A stretch of 64,000 bases of DNA, taken from Panonychus citri. Its lineage: Eukaryota; Arthropoda; Arachnida; Trombidiformes; Tetranychidae. Positions 38,704-50,639 of this stretch are shown here, piece after piece; within the stretch, counting starts at the first letter, position 1; each line of letters starts with the position of its first letter. Under the pieces are notes generated by a model that had not been told where the DNA came from, ran no database searches, and worked only from the letters and a program-made list of their open reading frames with translations. Location: NCBI RefSeq assembly GCF_014898815.1, contig NW_026515545.1, positions 682,001 through 746,000 of the forward strand, read 5' to 3'. The translations under genes and the position numbers were made by a program.

Positions 38704-39972
38704 TCAGATTCTCTTTAAATGAACACCAGCCTGATAATCGTTATCATTTTCGTTTGATTGTCCATCTGAACTTAATTGTAGACGTTTAATCAGAATGTGA
38801 ATCCTTTCGAAGGTTTTCAAATTAGAGCGAAGATTTTTAAGAGCTATCCTGAATTCTGTACGATTTGCTTCAACATCGTTATGATCGAGATCTGGACCAT
38901 ACCATTCTTCCAATTCATCTATTCTCGATTCAATATATTTCAATCGACTTTCCAATCGACTTTTTAAATTCTCAATGTGTTCATCTAAATGCTTCTGACA
39001 AATTTCGTCCAGATTATTTGAGGACTTTGATTGATTTTCTTTGACGGTAAAAGATTTACTGCTATTTGATGAATCCATTTGATCCATTGATCCACCAATC
39101 TTTTCAATTGCCACTTGATTTGAATTGGTAGCTGCAGGGAGATTAAAGTCATCAGCATTTAATCTCGAACATGAATTAATGGCACTTTTTTTCTTCTTGG
39201 TTGATGATCTTGATTTATTGCCACTTTTACTTTTCACCTTGAAAGGTGTAACGGCTTTAACGCCTAAATTTGGCTTCTTTTTAGGTAGATTTTCAAAGTC
39301 AGTGGTAAGCCAAGATTTGCTCCAACATTTCAATTCTTCGGAGGAACAAATTTTCTTGTTTTTCAGCGAGATTTTGGCTGCCAGTCCATGGACCACTTCT
39401 GAACATTGTAATGCAGCTTCTAGAAGATTATTGACTGTGGCAATCCGTTTATTTGCTTGAACTGGTTCATTAGGGTTCGGAATTAAACTAGGTAGAGTGG
39501 CATCTTTCAACCAGGAATGGTCAAACTTGTACCGACAACTTTCCCGGACACCTTTTGGATTCAAACAACTGGAACATGTAATGGCTTCTAAAAGATCAGC
39601 ATCAGTTTTAATATCCAAACAATCAGCATGTTGAAATGTTAAACAATGTTCACATTGAATTAGGAAACCAGTATCTTCAATAGAACCACAACTACAGTTA
39701 ACAATTAGATCACAAATGTCACTTTCATGGATTGCCCGTTGTTCCCTAGCATCTTCAAATGGAAGCTCTGATCTTGGAACAGGATTTAAATTGGGCTCAA
39801 TATGATTAACTTTAACTGCCTTTTGTAAACCATCTTCAAATAAAACCGTATAACTATCACAGGTTAACACCTGATGAATTTGACCAGGATAACGTTTACC
39901 ATCAACCCAACGGGCAATCACTTTATCTCCTAAATTATATCTCTCAGGTTTTGAGTTTTCTTCCTTACTCAT
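38704..39972 (-). CDS. PHF20-like Tudor/PHD chromatin protein
   Basis: A single coding exon of 422 residues. A Tudor domain is at about 11-60 (GDKVIARWVDGKRYPGQI, VLFEDG). A complete PHD finger follows with ligands C93, C95, C107, C110, H115, C118, C133 and C136. After it comes the family-typical YKFDHSWL and the VVHGLAAKIS segment also seen after the PHD of PHF20. A Ser/Lys-rich linker leads to a predicted coiled coil (about 330-405). PHF20 and relatives (MBD-R2 in flies) read methyl-lysine marks within the NSL/MOF acetyltransferase complex. This protein is shorter than vertebrate PHF20 and lacks its second N-terminal and AT-hook/zinc-finger parts. A 5' UTR intron (donor near 40212, acceptor near 40056) is likely. 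Confidence 0.85.
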   Translation of the reverse strand: MSKEENSKPERYNLGDKVIARWVDGKRYPGQIHQVLTCDSYTVLFEDGLQKAVKVNHIEPNLNPVPRSELPFEDAREQRAIHESDICDLIVNCSCGSIEDTGFLIQCEHCLTFQHADCLDIKTDADLLEAITCSSCLNPKGVRESCRYKFDHSWLKDATLPSLIPNPNEPVQANKRIATVNNLLEAALQCSEVVHGLAAKISLKNKKICSSEELKCWSKSWLTTDFENLPKKKPNLGVKAVTPFKVKSKSGNKSRSSTKKKKSAINSCSRLNADDFNLPAATNSNQVAIEKIGGSMDQMDSSNSSKSFTVKENQSKSSNNLDEICQKHLDEHIENLKSRLESRLKYIESRIDELEEWYGPDLDHNDVEANRTEFRIALKNLRSNLKTFERIHILIKRLQLSSDGQSNENDNDYQAGVHLKRI

Positions 39973-40327
39973 AATAGTAACTGGTTAGAACGATATTCAC
40001 ATTCAATGATTCAATCTTTTTATCCAACAATCAACTGGAGTAGATGACCAATCCTATAATAAAAATTAATATAAAAGGTAAAACAATAATTAAAAATTAA
40101 CTAAAAATTAAAGAAAAAAAAAGTTAAAATCAAAACAAATTATTAGACAACATCAACATTTGTTTTCAACTGAATTCAAATTTTGAAACTTGAATGAAAG
40201 TAAAACACTTACGCCATCTGACGAGGACAAAGTATTAACTCTCAGCTGATGAATTTTAATCAATTAATGATGATGATGATTAAAGTTTATGCAACTAATT
40301 TGATTAAGGATTTTTGGCACTTTTTAT

Positions 40328-41671
40328 TTAATCAAAGAGCTTTAGAATATCTCCTGTTGAACCATATCGGGAAATTGGAACATCAATGGATAGTTTTTTG
40401 GCTTTTGTTTCTCTTCTTGGTGGTGGTGATGGTAAACCTTTCGTACTTGGTTGACCAATAATCTTTGGTACTCGAACTGATGATTTGGGTTTTGGGGGTT
40501 TCGATTTTCGGGCTTTCGATCTGTACTTAAAACTGTACTTGCAGTAGAAAATTGTTACAGTTACACCAGCTAATAGGAATATTGGTACCCAAAAGGTGGG
40601 AATATGACTAAAGAAAGCTTTAAATGAAAGGCCAGTCGCGTTGGCAGTTAATGTTAATGCAAAAAGAATCGTGTGTTCGTAAAGTTTTGAAAAGGCCATA
40701 ATTGGATTAACCGATAATAAAGGGTTAACACGAGTTGAAATGTAATAATCGGTACACTCAGAGTTTTCACTTCCAAAGCTTAAAACTGGTACTAAAGATG
40801 AGATCCAACCAAGAAAATTAATCGAAGCTTGTGATTCACATTTATCTTTCAAACGATTTGATTTCTCTTCAACTTTGGCCATTTCAGTTTGATAAAGAAG
40901 AAGATATTCCCATATTAGAGTAATAAAGAAGAAGATTGAAATTAGAGCTAATAATCTAATTTTCCAAGCCATTTTAAAGAGCCATATTAAAGTTAGTAAA
41001 CATCCTAAACCAGTGGCACCAAATTTGACCGATAAATATTCAGGAGAAATTAATGGATCAGGATGATAGATAATAATCGATGGTAATATTTGATCGGCAA
41101 GTGGATGAAGATTAGCCAAATAGTCACAATCACTTATATTCTTGATATTTTCCGGCATCTGGAAGAAAAAATCATCCAGGTTAACTTTTAATTCCAATAT
41201 TGATCCTCTAGAGTATTCGTTTGTTAATTGTTTATTCAATAGAATCATCAATCTCCTAATTATTTGATAACTTCGTGCACCACAATGATCATTGTTTAAA
41301 CATTCACATCGAACTTTTTTCTGAGATTCTTCGCAATCTTTCAGTTTAACAATAATCTCCTGACAATCATTGAAGCAATGATCTTTTGAATCTTGTTGAG
41401 TTTTTCTCCTCTCTTTGGCCATTTGTATCACCATCGAAGCAGCTTCTTTGAATTTGGATTCACGATTCGTCCCAGAAGATGGATCATATGTGAACATATC
41501 TCCACTATCAATCCAATCGGATTTATCAACAGGTTGATAGATTTGTTTATACTCAGGATCCTCTGAATCTTCAGCTTGGTTAAAGGTTGAACCATGTGTT
41601 GAACAAATGAAAACAATTAGAGATAAAACTATGAGAACAATGAAAAGACACTTGGTAAGATATTCTGTCAT
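40328..41671 (-). CDS. CLCC1: Chloride channel CLIC-like protein 1 (ER membrane)
   Basis: A single coding exon of 447 residues. CLCC1 is an ER-resident multi-pass protein reported to conduct chloride and support ER homeostasis. An N-terminal signal sequence (about 1-27) is followed by the family motif region WIDSGDMFTYDPSSGT. A lumenal cysteine-containing segment (CFNDC, CECLNNDHC) follows. There are three hydrophobic segments: about 215-235, 240-262 (ending in IWEYLLLYQTEMAK, matching the CLCC1 second-helix region) and 355-375 near the end. The basic, proline-rich cytosolic tail starts after YCKYSFKYRSKARK. It is tandem with, and about 115 bp upstream of, the 5' end of the PHF20-like transcript. 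Confidence 0.85.
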   Translation of the reverse strand: MTEYLTKCLFIVLIVLSLIVFICSTHGSTFNQAEDSEDPEYKQIYQPVDKSDWIDSGDMFTYDPSSGTNRESKFKEAASMVIQMAKERRKTQQDSKDHCFNDCQEIIVKLKDCEESQKKVRCECLNNDHCGARSYQIIRRLMILLNKQLTNEYSRGSILELKVNLDDFFFQMPENIKNISDCDYLANLHPLADQILPSIIIYHPDPLISPEYLSVKFGATGLGCLLTLIWLFKMAWKIRLLALISIFFFITLIWEYLLLYQTEMAKVEEKSNRLKDKCESQASINFLGWISSLVPVLSFGSENSECTDYYISTRVNPLLSVNPIMAFSKLYEHTILFALTLTANATGLSFKAFFSHIPTFWVPIFLLAGVTVTIFYCKYSFKYRSKARKSKPPKPKSSVRVPKIIGQPSTKGLPSPPPRRETKAKKLSIDVPISRYGSTGDILKLFD

Positions 41672-43758
41672 GTTGATTCGGAGCTATTTAGAAAAGGGAG
41701 AAAAGAGAAATAGAAAAATGATTAATAAATTACTGAAAAAAGAAAGCTAAATATCAATCATTTAAACTTCTTCAATCACATATTACAATTCTAATTCTAA
41801 TTTTCACAGATAAAATTACCAACCTTTTAATCTCACAAGTTTCAAGTAGAAAACAATTTAAGATAAGTATTACAATGTAATTGATTTAATTAGCAAAAAA
41901 AGAGTCAATGATCAAAATGAATCTGATTAACTCTCACAGTTTTGGTCGTTATTACATCAGTCTAGAAACCGATGTAACTAAAAACGGAATCTAAATTATC
42001 GCATGTAACTTGAGAAGCACGACTATCAAATCAATTCTTAATCAAAAACAATTAGTGTTAATTAACAATAATGTCCAAATAATCAAACCAAATGATAAAG
42101 AAAAACAATTAATGCTTTCAACTAGTAAACAAAATCGGAGAGAAGAACCTGATTGGTCAGTCAATTTGAGCGCTTTTATTGAATTTCCTAAAAATCGACA
42201 ATTAAATTAATTAAATGAATAAAAATGGATTTGTAATTTGTTTAGAATTAAATTAAATTTGGTTAGCTACTACTGGTTTTTGTTGGTTAATTGCTTTCGA
42301 ATTCACAATCTTAATTTGAATCATGATCGTTTTGTTTAGATTAGAAATCCAATTTGAAGCTGAATTTGATATTGCTCGTTAATTGTTACGATTAATTAAT
42401 GTCATTCCTCTGGTTTTTTCTTGCTATTGTTTTTCTAGCAATTAGAAAAACAATTAGCAAATTAATTTCCTTCACCAAGTTAATCAATGATAACTGAACC
42501 GGTTTAATCTTGACACCTCTAGTATTTATGTAACCTTAATCATAACAATAAAACAACAACTAATTACAATCATCACTTTTGATTATAATCATTAGGATTT
42601 TCTTCATCTAATTGTTGGGGGATATACAAATAAATATATACAACAATTAAAGGTATATTCTAACTTAATTAAATCAAAATGAATCATCATATGATTACCT
42701 CAATGTAAATTAACATACAGAAACACATACAAATGATTAAGTAATCAAAGTAAAACACCAACATCAGAATCAAACAATTAACCATGAAAATTTTAATCAT
42801 CTTGAGATAATTATGATAACTGACAAAGTTAATTCTCGTAACCAGCAATTTCCAGTTTAATTAACCCCTTTTTTTTACTCCTAATTAACCTAATCATGAT
42901 TCTCTGAATATTAATAGAAACACAGATTAAGTTTGATCAGATTAATTGCTGGAGAAATTAATTGTGTAAATTTAAATTGTCAATCTTACATTTTCAATGG
43001 TAAACTAATTATGATTTCTTGTTCTCATATCTATTAATTGTTGCTCTTTTTAACCAATCAGTTAGCTCATTGTTAAACTATCAAAATTAGATCTCAATTA
43101 ATCTGGTTAATTGTTGATTATCTTTATGGACATAAATCAGTTTCCATTGTGTCTTTCCCTTTGTTTTGATTTGTGTGGTTAAAATTTGCTCACAATTAAC
43201 AATTTGTACTAAATTCAGTCTCAGTGAATTAAAAGTGAATTAAAAAAAAATGAGAATCTCAATTGATTTACACCAGTTAATTTTCAAAATTAGAATCACA
43301 ATTAACTCTTGTAACTTTTTATTTCTTTTTCCTTTCGACTACAATCAAATCTCTCTTTCCATGTAAATGTATCTTTCTCAACAATCTGTTGATTGTCAAT
43401 CGTAATTTATATTCTCTCCTCTTTTACTACTCTAATTATCTCATCATCATCATCATCACATTGATCATGATCTTTACCATTAATCTGATCAATTTAAGTC
43501 CATCACCTCCTCCTCATCTTCCTACCTCCTTGTGATTCCCTCGTCTCTATTTAAGGATGAATTTTTCACGATTTGAGAATGACTTTAATCCAGTTAATCC
43601 ATTTATCGAGTTGATTAGTTTCTCCCTTTAATCCTTTTACCTTTTTGTTTAGATTTTCCTTTTTTTTTCCTTTTTTCGATGTCGTTTATTTTTCCCTTTT
43701 CCTTTTTTACCTTTTAATCTCAGGTAGTTTGAAATTAGAAAAGACCAAAGTGATAAAA
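41672..43758. other. Divergent intergenic region
   Basis: Promoters of CLCC1 (minus) and of the SLC17-like gene (plus). An imperfect hairpin lies at 42421-42460. The short frame at 42010-42210 has no ATG and no family match, and I do not call it a gene. A CTCAG acceptor-like motif near 43723 suggests a 5' UTR intron of the SLC17-like gene. Confidence 0.45.
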
Positions 43759-45743
43759 ATGACGATCAGTATTCGAGAATCTCTTTCAATTAAATTGTCC
43801 AATGTTTCTAATTTGCGACAACAATTAGAGAAAAAATCTTTGTTCCCTTTTCGTTATTTTGTGATACTTTTACTCTTCTTCGCGGCCACAATTAGTTTCG
43901 CTGTTCGATGTGTCATAAATGTCGCTATATTGGCCATGGTCAACGAAGATTCAACAACGTCAACAGATCAACTTAATTCAACGGTGATAAAAGATGAGGT
44001 AAGTTGATTGATTGTAGGGTCGAAATTTTTTATTCACTTCAATCGAAGATGAAAAATGAACAATTAACCAGCTGATTAACGATATTCAAGAAGATGTCAT
44101 GATAATAACACGAGAATATGCAATGAGAGAGAGAGAGATTGTAATTTATAATCGTTCACCTTGATTATGAACACAATGAAATGATAATCACTGAGTTGAT
44201 TTAATCTGATTCTGATTTTATTTTCCATTCTCTTTGTTAAATTGTAACAGATTAAATTCAATTGGGACCAACAGGATCAAGGTCTTGTATTGGGAGCCTA
44301 TTTTTACACATATACGGCCGCTCAAATTATCTCAGGTATTTTGACCGATAAATTCAACGCTGTCCACTTGATGACGGCCTCGCAATTGGCTGCGATCGCT
44401 TGTACCTTCTTGTGTCCCATTGCCGCTGAATATGGGATAATCTACCTGGTCGCAGCTCGAATGGCCCTTGGCTTAGCCCATGGGTTATTGTTCCCTTCCT
44501 GTTATATACTCATGGAAAGGTGGTTAGTACCCACGGAAAAAGCATTTGCCCAAAGTTGTGTTGCTGTTGGATCAAATTTCGGCATAGTAATTATCATGCC
44601 GTTAACCGCTTGGTTATGTGATAATGGATTCGCGGGTGGTTGGCCTTCAGCATTTTATGTAACCGCAGCGGTCAACATTTTATTCATAATTATCTGGATA
44701 ATCACCATGACTCTTGACCCTTCGGATAATCGTTGGGTATCACAATCGGAGAAAAATTTTCTCGACAAAATGACCAGTGCTAAAGTGGTCAAATCAAAGG
44801 TAATTCATCATTAGAAAATATTCACCAATTTTATCATTAACAACAATTAATCTTCATTTTAATCAGATCACCAAAACCCCATGGATTAGCATGTTAACCT
44901 CTCTACCTCTTTGGTCAGTTATGATAACTCGTGGTATCAATGGGCTAATCTATTATGCGATTAACACAAAGATACCCGTTTATATGGAAATGGTTCTAGG
45001 TTATCAATTACAAGGGAATGGATTAATTAATTCACTTTTTTATGTTGCAATTTGTTCAACTCAATTAATCTCTGGACCAATGGCGAGATGGGTGATTGGT
45101 AAAAAATGGTTCTCTAGGACAGTTACTCGAAAAATATTTGAATCGATTGGTAAGTTAATTCTAATAGCATCGAAAACCATCGAAAAACTCTTAATTGTTA
45201 CAATCTATTTTCTCGTATTCAGCTCTTTTTGGTACTGCTCTTTGTTTGGGTATCATACCAAGTCTTGGAAATCGACCTGACGTGATTATAATTGTTCTAA
45301 TCGCAAGTATGTTCTGTAATGGATTTACCATTGGAGGTGATACACCGATAGTCATGGAAATGGCTCCGCATCTTGTTGGTACTGCTTTTGGTTTCGCTAA
45401 TACCCTTGGTTGTGCTTCGGGTTTTATCGCCCCCGTGATAATAGCAGCGATTATTGGTGAACAAGTGAGTATATCGAATTGAACTTTATTTTTTCTCTTT
45501 GCATTCAATTTATTATTAATTATTTTCTTTTTTTTCAATCGAAAGGTTCATTCTCAAAGTCTATGGAATACAACATTTTATACTTTCGCTGGGTTACAAA
45601 TGATCGGAGCTTTTTCATTTTTAACCTTTGCCACAACGAAGCCTCAACCTTGGGGAACAGTTGAAACACCATCAAAACCAAAGGATAAAACGGAAATTAA
45701 CTCCAATCCGGAAGATCTGTACGATATTTCATCCAAAGTTTAA
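43759..45743 (+). CDS. SLC17A-like: SLC17-family anion/phosphate-type MFS transporter
   Basis: Five exons: 43759-43998, 44251-44799, 44867-45149, 45223-45464 and 45546-45743; 503 residues, typical for the family. Major facilitator fold with about 12 hydrophobic helices. SLC17 signatures: RYFVILLLFFAATISFAVRCVINVAI at the first helix, then FNWDQQDQGLVLGAYF, ILTDKF and GLAHGLLFPS. SLC17 members move organic anions, sialic acid, glutamate or phosphate, driven by proton or sodium gradients. The large loop after helix 1 holds candidate N-glycosylation (LNST). The C-terminus is short, polar and cytosolic. The exact substrate cannot be read here. It ends 144 bp before the stop of the convergent TOX-like gene. 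Confidence 0.9.
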
Positions 45744-45887
45744 TCCACTGTTATAATCCATCAATACCTCAGATCATCTTTATTGTAGAAATTAATTACA
45801 ATTTTATTCACTCGCAATTTCATTCATGCAATCATATCGTTGAATTAGTACCCGTTATTCAATTATCATCCCCACTCATCAATTTCA

Positions 45888-46940
45888 TTAACTGTCCTGT
45901 TTGAAACAATTAATATTGATAAATGGATTCATTTGTATACAACATTTCATTTGTGACTCCAACATTATCGGGATAATTAATTTGAACATAATTATAATTG
46001 GCTTCATGTTGTTGTTGTTGTTGTTGTTGTTGTTGTGGTGGTGGTGGTGGTGGTTGTGGTTGTGGTTGTTGCTGTGGTGATGAGTTGATTGTATTGATTG
46101 TATCGGTGGTTGTGTTGATTGTTGTTGTTGTTGTAAATTGTTTTGATTAGTTTGATTATTGTCAAGCTGATTGTTTGTATTATTATTATTGAATTTCGCT
46201 CCAGCAACAGCCATGGCGTGAGACAGAGCGATGTCCTTGAATTGGTCATTCTTGGCCACTTCTGCTTTCCGTTTGTAAACCGCTTTCTCATCAATGGACA
46301 AGGCTTCCCATTCTGAGGCCACAATTTTTGAAATCTCACCAAAAGAAGCCGATTTATTTTCTTCTTTAATTCGAGCTTGTTTATCTCTAAAAAAATGAGC
46401 ATAAGCCGATGCCGATTTCTTATTATTCGACGGCTCTTTTTTACGGTTTATTTTCTTCTTCCTTTTAGTCTTAACAACTTTATTTTCCTCTTTCACAGTA
46501 CTAATAACATTACTATTGGTCGTGGTCGTGGTTGTGCCTGTGCCTGTGGTTGTGGTCGCTATGTGATTGGAGTTGTATTGTTGTTGATGTTGTTGGTGAT
46601 GGGGATTGTCGTTAGCATCGCCATTGATAACTAACTGATAATTGTTGTAATTAGTTGTCGGCATAACTGCTTGATTGTAAACATAATTGTAATTGTTCCC
46701 ATCCAAATGATTTGTTAATTGTTGTTGTTGTTGGGGTTGTATTTGATGTTGAGGATTAAGACGCTGCTGCACATTTTGATTAAATTGGTAAACTTGTTGA
46801 TGTTGTTGCTGCTCAGCTAATTGTTGATTGTTAACAATAGTGTATCCTGAATAATATTGATTGTCACAAACAAGATTATCTGAAACTGTTGATGATGTCC
46901 GATCAAAATATTGACCAGAAAGGTAATTACTGTTATCCAT
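45888..46940 (-). CDS. TOX-like: TOX-like HMG-box protein
   Basis: A single coding exon; read literally 350 residues. An HMG box at about 170-238 (KKSASAYAHFFRDKQARIK, SFGEISKIVASEWEAL, VYKRKAEVAK) matches the TOX subfamily, preceded by a basic nuclear-localisation stretch KTKRKKKINRKK (157-168). TOX proteins are chromatin-binding regulators that bend DNA. Both flanks are Gln/Asn/His repeats. The written C-terminus after the repeats (MKPIIIMFKLII) looks non-protein-like. In the neighbouring frame the same DNA reads HEANYNYVQINYPDNVG and stops at 45912-45910, which looks like a genuine end. A single-base length error or mutation within the CAA/CCA repeats (about 46010-46150) is therefore likely. 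Confidence 0.85.
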   Translation of the reverse strand: MDNSNYLSGQYFDRTSSTVSDNLVCDNQYYSGYTIVNNQQLAEQQQHQQVYQFNQNVQQRLNPQHQIQPQQQQQLTNHLDGNNYNYVYNQAVMPTTNYNNYQLVINGDANDNPHHQQHQQQYNSNHIATTTTGTGTTTTTTNSNVISTVKEENKVVKTKRKKKINRKKEPSNNKKSASAYAHFFRDKQARIKEENKSASFGEISKIVASEWEALSIDEKAVYKRKAEVAKNDQFKDIALSHAMAVAGAKFNNNNTNNQLDNNQTNQNNLQQQQQSTQPPIQSIQSTHHHSNNHNHNHHHHHHNNNNNNNNNMKPIIIMFKLIIPIMLESQMKCCIQMNPFININCFKQDS

Positions 46941-49044
46941 ATTGGTAGTGATTAACTGATTAGCGAAAAAGTCAAATGTTTAGAACTGAAAATGATCAAA
47001 ATCCTCTTTTCACTTGGGTAAAAGTTGTTAACTTAACGAGGATCAACGAGGATCTAATGGCGACCTCAATTACTTTTGAAAAAAGAAAAAAAAACAACAG
47101 GTGTGGACGGCGAAGAAGAAGATGATGAGGATGATGAGAGAGGGAGGGAAGAGAGAGAGAGAGAGAGAAAGAAAAGGTGAAAATAGAAAGAGACACAGAC
47201 AGAGGAACAGGTAAGAGATAAAAGGAATGTAGAAAGAGGGAAGGTAAGTAAAAGGTACAACAAGTTATTAAGGTTATCCAAGTTATTCGGACTTGAAGTT
47301 ATCCCAGGTAATACAATTTTTAGAAATCAGACTAATTAGTAAGTTCTAATTAAAAACAGATCATCGATTTGACGAAAGAAAATGAAAACTTTTGTCTTCT
47401 CTTTAGCAACGAAAATTTTATCCTTCAAAATTTTCTAAAATTTATCATTTTACTCCTCGAAAAATAGTAAATTAATTATATTATTAATTATTCAAGTTCT
47501 ATAAAAAAAAAGTTTTCTTAAATCTCATTAGTCTTCATCTCTACGATCATTAGATGATATAAACATATTCGTGATAATTAAATCCGATTGTTAATTGTAA
47601 ACGGTAAATCTCACTAATGATGGGACAGCAATTGAAATGTAACACATTAAAGGGGAGATGATGAGCTTGACAATTAACTTTTTCCCCATAAATTGGTTCC
47701 AATCAAGATGAGAATTTAAATGTTGATACAAATTAAAAAGGACTCGAAAGTAAATCAAATGATAATCGAAAGACGAAATTAGTCCCATTAATAGTGTTGC
47801 AAACTAAAAGCAATTAACATTAATCTTAATCCATTTTGTATCAGAAAATTAATCGTTAATCAAATTGTGTTATCACTTTTTCACTTTTAATGATATTAAA
47901 TGAGTAACGATCACAAACAATCAATTTTGAGAAACAATAACGATCATCACAATTAGATGATTGTTTTTTATTTCTTTTTCTCTATTGATGATGATGATGA
48001 TGATGATACACATTCTATATAAATACACAAATTAAGGAAATGTTAGAGTGAAAGTGAGAGAGAAATGTTAATTGTTTCAACGTAAATAAAGAAAAACAAA
48101 TCAACAATTAAGATGAAAAGGCTTAAATCGGTAATAAGGAAACCAAATGGTACAAATTAATGTTCACAATCGATAAACAAACAGAATGAAACACTAATTG
48201 TTGATACAATTGTCTTCTCACCATAAATATAATGATGATCAAGAAATTGGTTATAATATATAAATTAACAATCAACGGTTTCCCTTTTCCGTTGAAGCTT
48301 GAATATTACAGTTGATGAACTTTTCATGATGATAATGGTTTCAGTTGAGAATTGAAAAGATCGGCAGGTAGAGCGATAAATACTGATCTCAGGCCAGAGA
48401 GAGAGAGAGAGAGCGATAATTGTTAATGGTTATTTAGGGAAATCCGATACATCCTTTCTCAATTTAGAAAAGCCAATCACAATTTAATGATGATTAAGAA
48501 AACAAATTAAATGAGAAAGTGAGAGTAGTGAAAATGTAACAATCAATTGGTGTGTTCGTACACAGATAATAAAAGGGGAAAGTATTAATATAAATTGTAA
48601 CCTTTATCGTCGATTTAAATCATTTGACATATTATCGAGTTAAAGTGAACAACAATTAGATTTGATTGTTAGAAAATCAAAAATTAAGATTGAACATTTC
48701 GTTGGAACTTTTTTTTATCTCGTCAAAGTATCAATCGTTTTGGCGCTTATTTCGTATTCGTTTTGTTTTTATTTCAATTTTAAATTCTGTTTTTGTTGTT
48801 GATTAAACTATTGTGTTAATTGTGTGGAAATTGTGATTGCTTTTGATGGATTCCTATGGATATTTGTGGTCACATATCGTTCAGTTTTCCTAATGGAAAC
48901 TGGATATGTTATTGGTGATTGATTTTCTTATTAATCACATTGGTGTTTTTATTTTGTTCTTATGCTCAAACGGAAGCATTAATTTTCTCAATGGTGTTTC
49001 TCAATTCAGCAAACTTGTTCATGGGATAATCGTTTGAATGAGAT
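46941..49044. other. Divergent intergenic region
   Basis: Upstream DNA of TOX-like (minus) and the serine protease (plus). GA-rich tracts near 47140-47170 and 48395-48412, a GAT run near 47985-48007, and a TTTTGGCGC motif at 48738-48746. No supported gene. Confidence 0.4.
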
Positions 49045-50287
49045 ATGTTATTCTCGTTAATTATTTTAATCATATTTGGATCTGGTCAATTAATCATGGT
49101 TTCATGTGATGATGATTGTGGTGAGTACGTTTTTCATCTTCCAATTCATGATTGCGATGAAATGATCAGACTAATCAAATGGAGTTTGTGATTATTTTTA
49201 CTCGTTCGTTGAAAAGATTTAATTTCCTAACGATAGAAAGTGATCTTCCTTTTCTAATTATGTGACGATTAATTGATATTTTAATCGTTTACTTAGAATG
49301 TGGTATTGAAGCCGGTGCTCAAAGTCGCATATTCATGGGGAAAGAGGCGACACCCAATAAGTACCCGTGGATGGCTCATATAAGGTAAATTGTCTCAATT
49401 GTGATTAACTTTTTTTTCTCACAATTTTTTTTTTGGATTTTCATTGTTCATTTAGATTTAAATTGAATCTACATGATAATCGATATGTTAAATGTGGTGG
49501 AAGTTTAATTGACAATCAGCACGTAATGACAGCGGCTCATTGCATTTTCGATGAGTTTGGAGTTCTAAGGAAACGGAAATTAACCGAAGTTTATCTCGGT
49601 GCTCATAGTATATCCAAAGATTTGGACAATAAACATAGTGTTTCCAAATTTATTTACGATAAACGTTTCGATATCACAGAGCGTAAACTTGATTTTGATT
49701 TTGCGATTCTAAAGTTAAGTAAACCCGTTCAATATACGGAAGATATTTATCCAATTTGTATTCCCGATGCCAATATCAAAGAGTATGAGAGCTTGATTGT
49801 TACCGGTTGGGGTAAACTTTCTGAAATCGAGGGTGCACCCGATAAACTTAATGAAGTTGAAGTGGATTATATTGATAGTAAGTAATTTGTTATTCTCTTT
49901 AATTTTTGGTACATTCAATTAATTGTTATGTTTTCCATCAAATTAACAGAAACAAAGTGTAACAAAATGAATTATGAGTTCACTTTAAGAGTTCGAGGTG
50001 TTATCGAGACTTATCCTGGTGAATACGCTAGTTTGGTCACTCCGATCCATGAAAGTCATATGTGCGCCATAGATACAAACACCGGTGGGGGTTCTTGTAT
50101 CGGTGACTCGGGTGGACCTTTGATGTACAAAAATCCAGAAAATCATCGTTGGTACGCTGTAGGTTTGGTTTCTGGGGGATATGGTGTTTGTGGTAACATA
50201 AATATACCAACACTTTACACCATCGTTGCCAAATACAAGAAATTTATCCAAAAATATGCAACTGAAAGTCAAATTTGCAGTTTGTAA
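49045..50287 (+). CDS. Secreted S1 serine protease, atypical pocket
   Basis: Four exons: 49045-49120, 49297-49384, 49456-49877 and 49950-50287; 307 residues. The start at 49045 gives a signal peptide (MLFSLIILIIFGSGQ). It is a chymotrypsin-fold peptidase with zymogen activation after R36 (SR|IFMG in place of the usual IVGG). The catalytic triad is intact: H83 in TAAHC, D136 in DFDFAIL and S249 in GDSGGP. The residue equivalent to chymotrypsin 189, six before the serine, is Gly243 rather than Asp, and the 214-216 strand is SGG, so trypsin-like Arg/Lys cleavage is not expected. No CLIP or other accessory domain is present. Secreted proteases of this type serve digestion or haemolymph cascades; the role here is unknown. 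Confidence 0.92.
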
Positions 50288-50606
50288 ATCATGTTAATTT
50301 AGTTTAACAATCAAGTTTAATAAAACGAACAATTTTCACAAGTAATAACGACCACAATTTGAATCATCAAATTTTTCTCAAACTCTCTTTTTTTCATCCC
50401 ATCACCAAATCATTCCCACTTTTACTCAATTAGTTAATTGGATTAACATCTTCTTATCCAAATTCAAATTATGAAAATTTGAATTCTCTAAAATCGATTA
50501 GTCAAATTAATCGATCTCAGTTAGTTACAACTCTAGATAATAGATGGTAGTAGTTGCATGGAATTAGAGAAGAGAAAGAGAGAAAGAGAGAGAAGAAGAG
50601 AAAAAA

Positions 50607-50639
<33 letters not shown>

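Noticed and set aside
42010..42210. 66-codon plus-strand frame
   Set aside because: No ATG start, no domain, and AT-rich composition like its surroundings.
46004..46402. Minus-strand frame ending in a poly-threonine run
   Set aside because: Alternative frame of the TOX-like HMG and CAA/CCA repeat region, not a separate gene.
47591..47788. 65-codon minus-strand frame
   Set aside because: No family, no neighbouring exon, composition as intergenic DNA.
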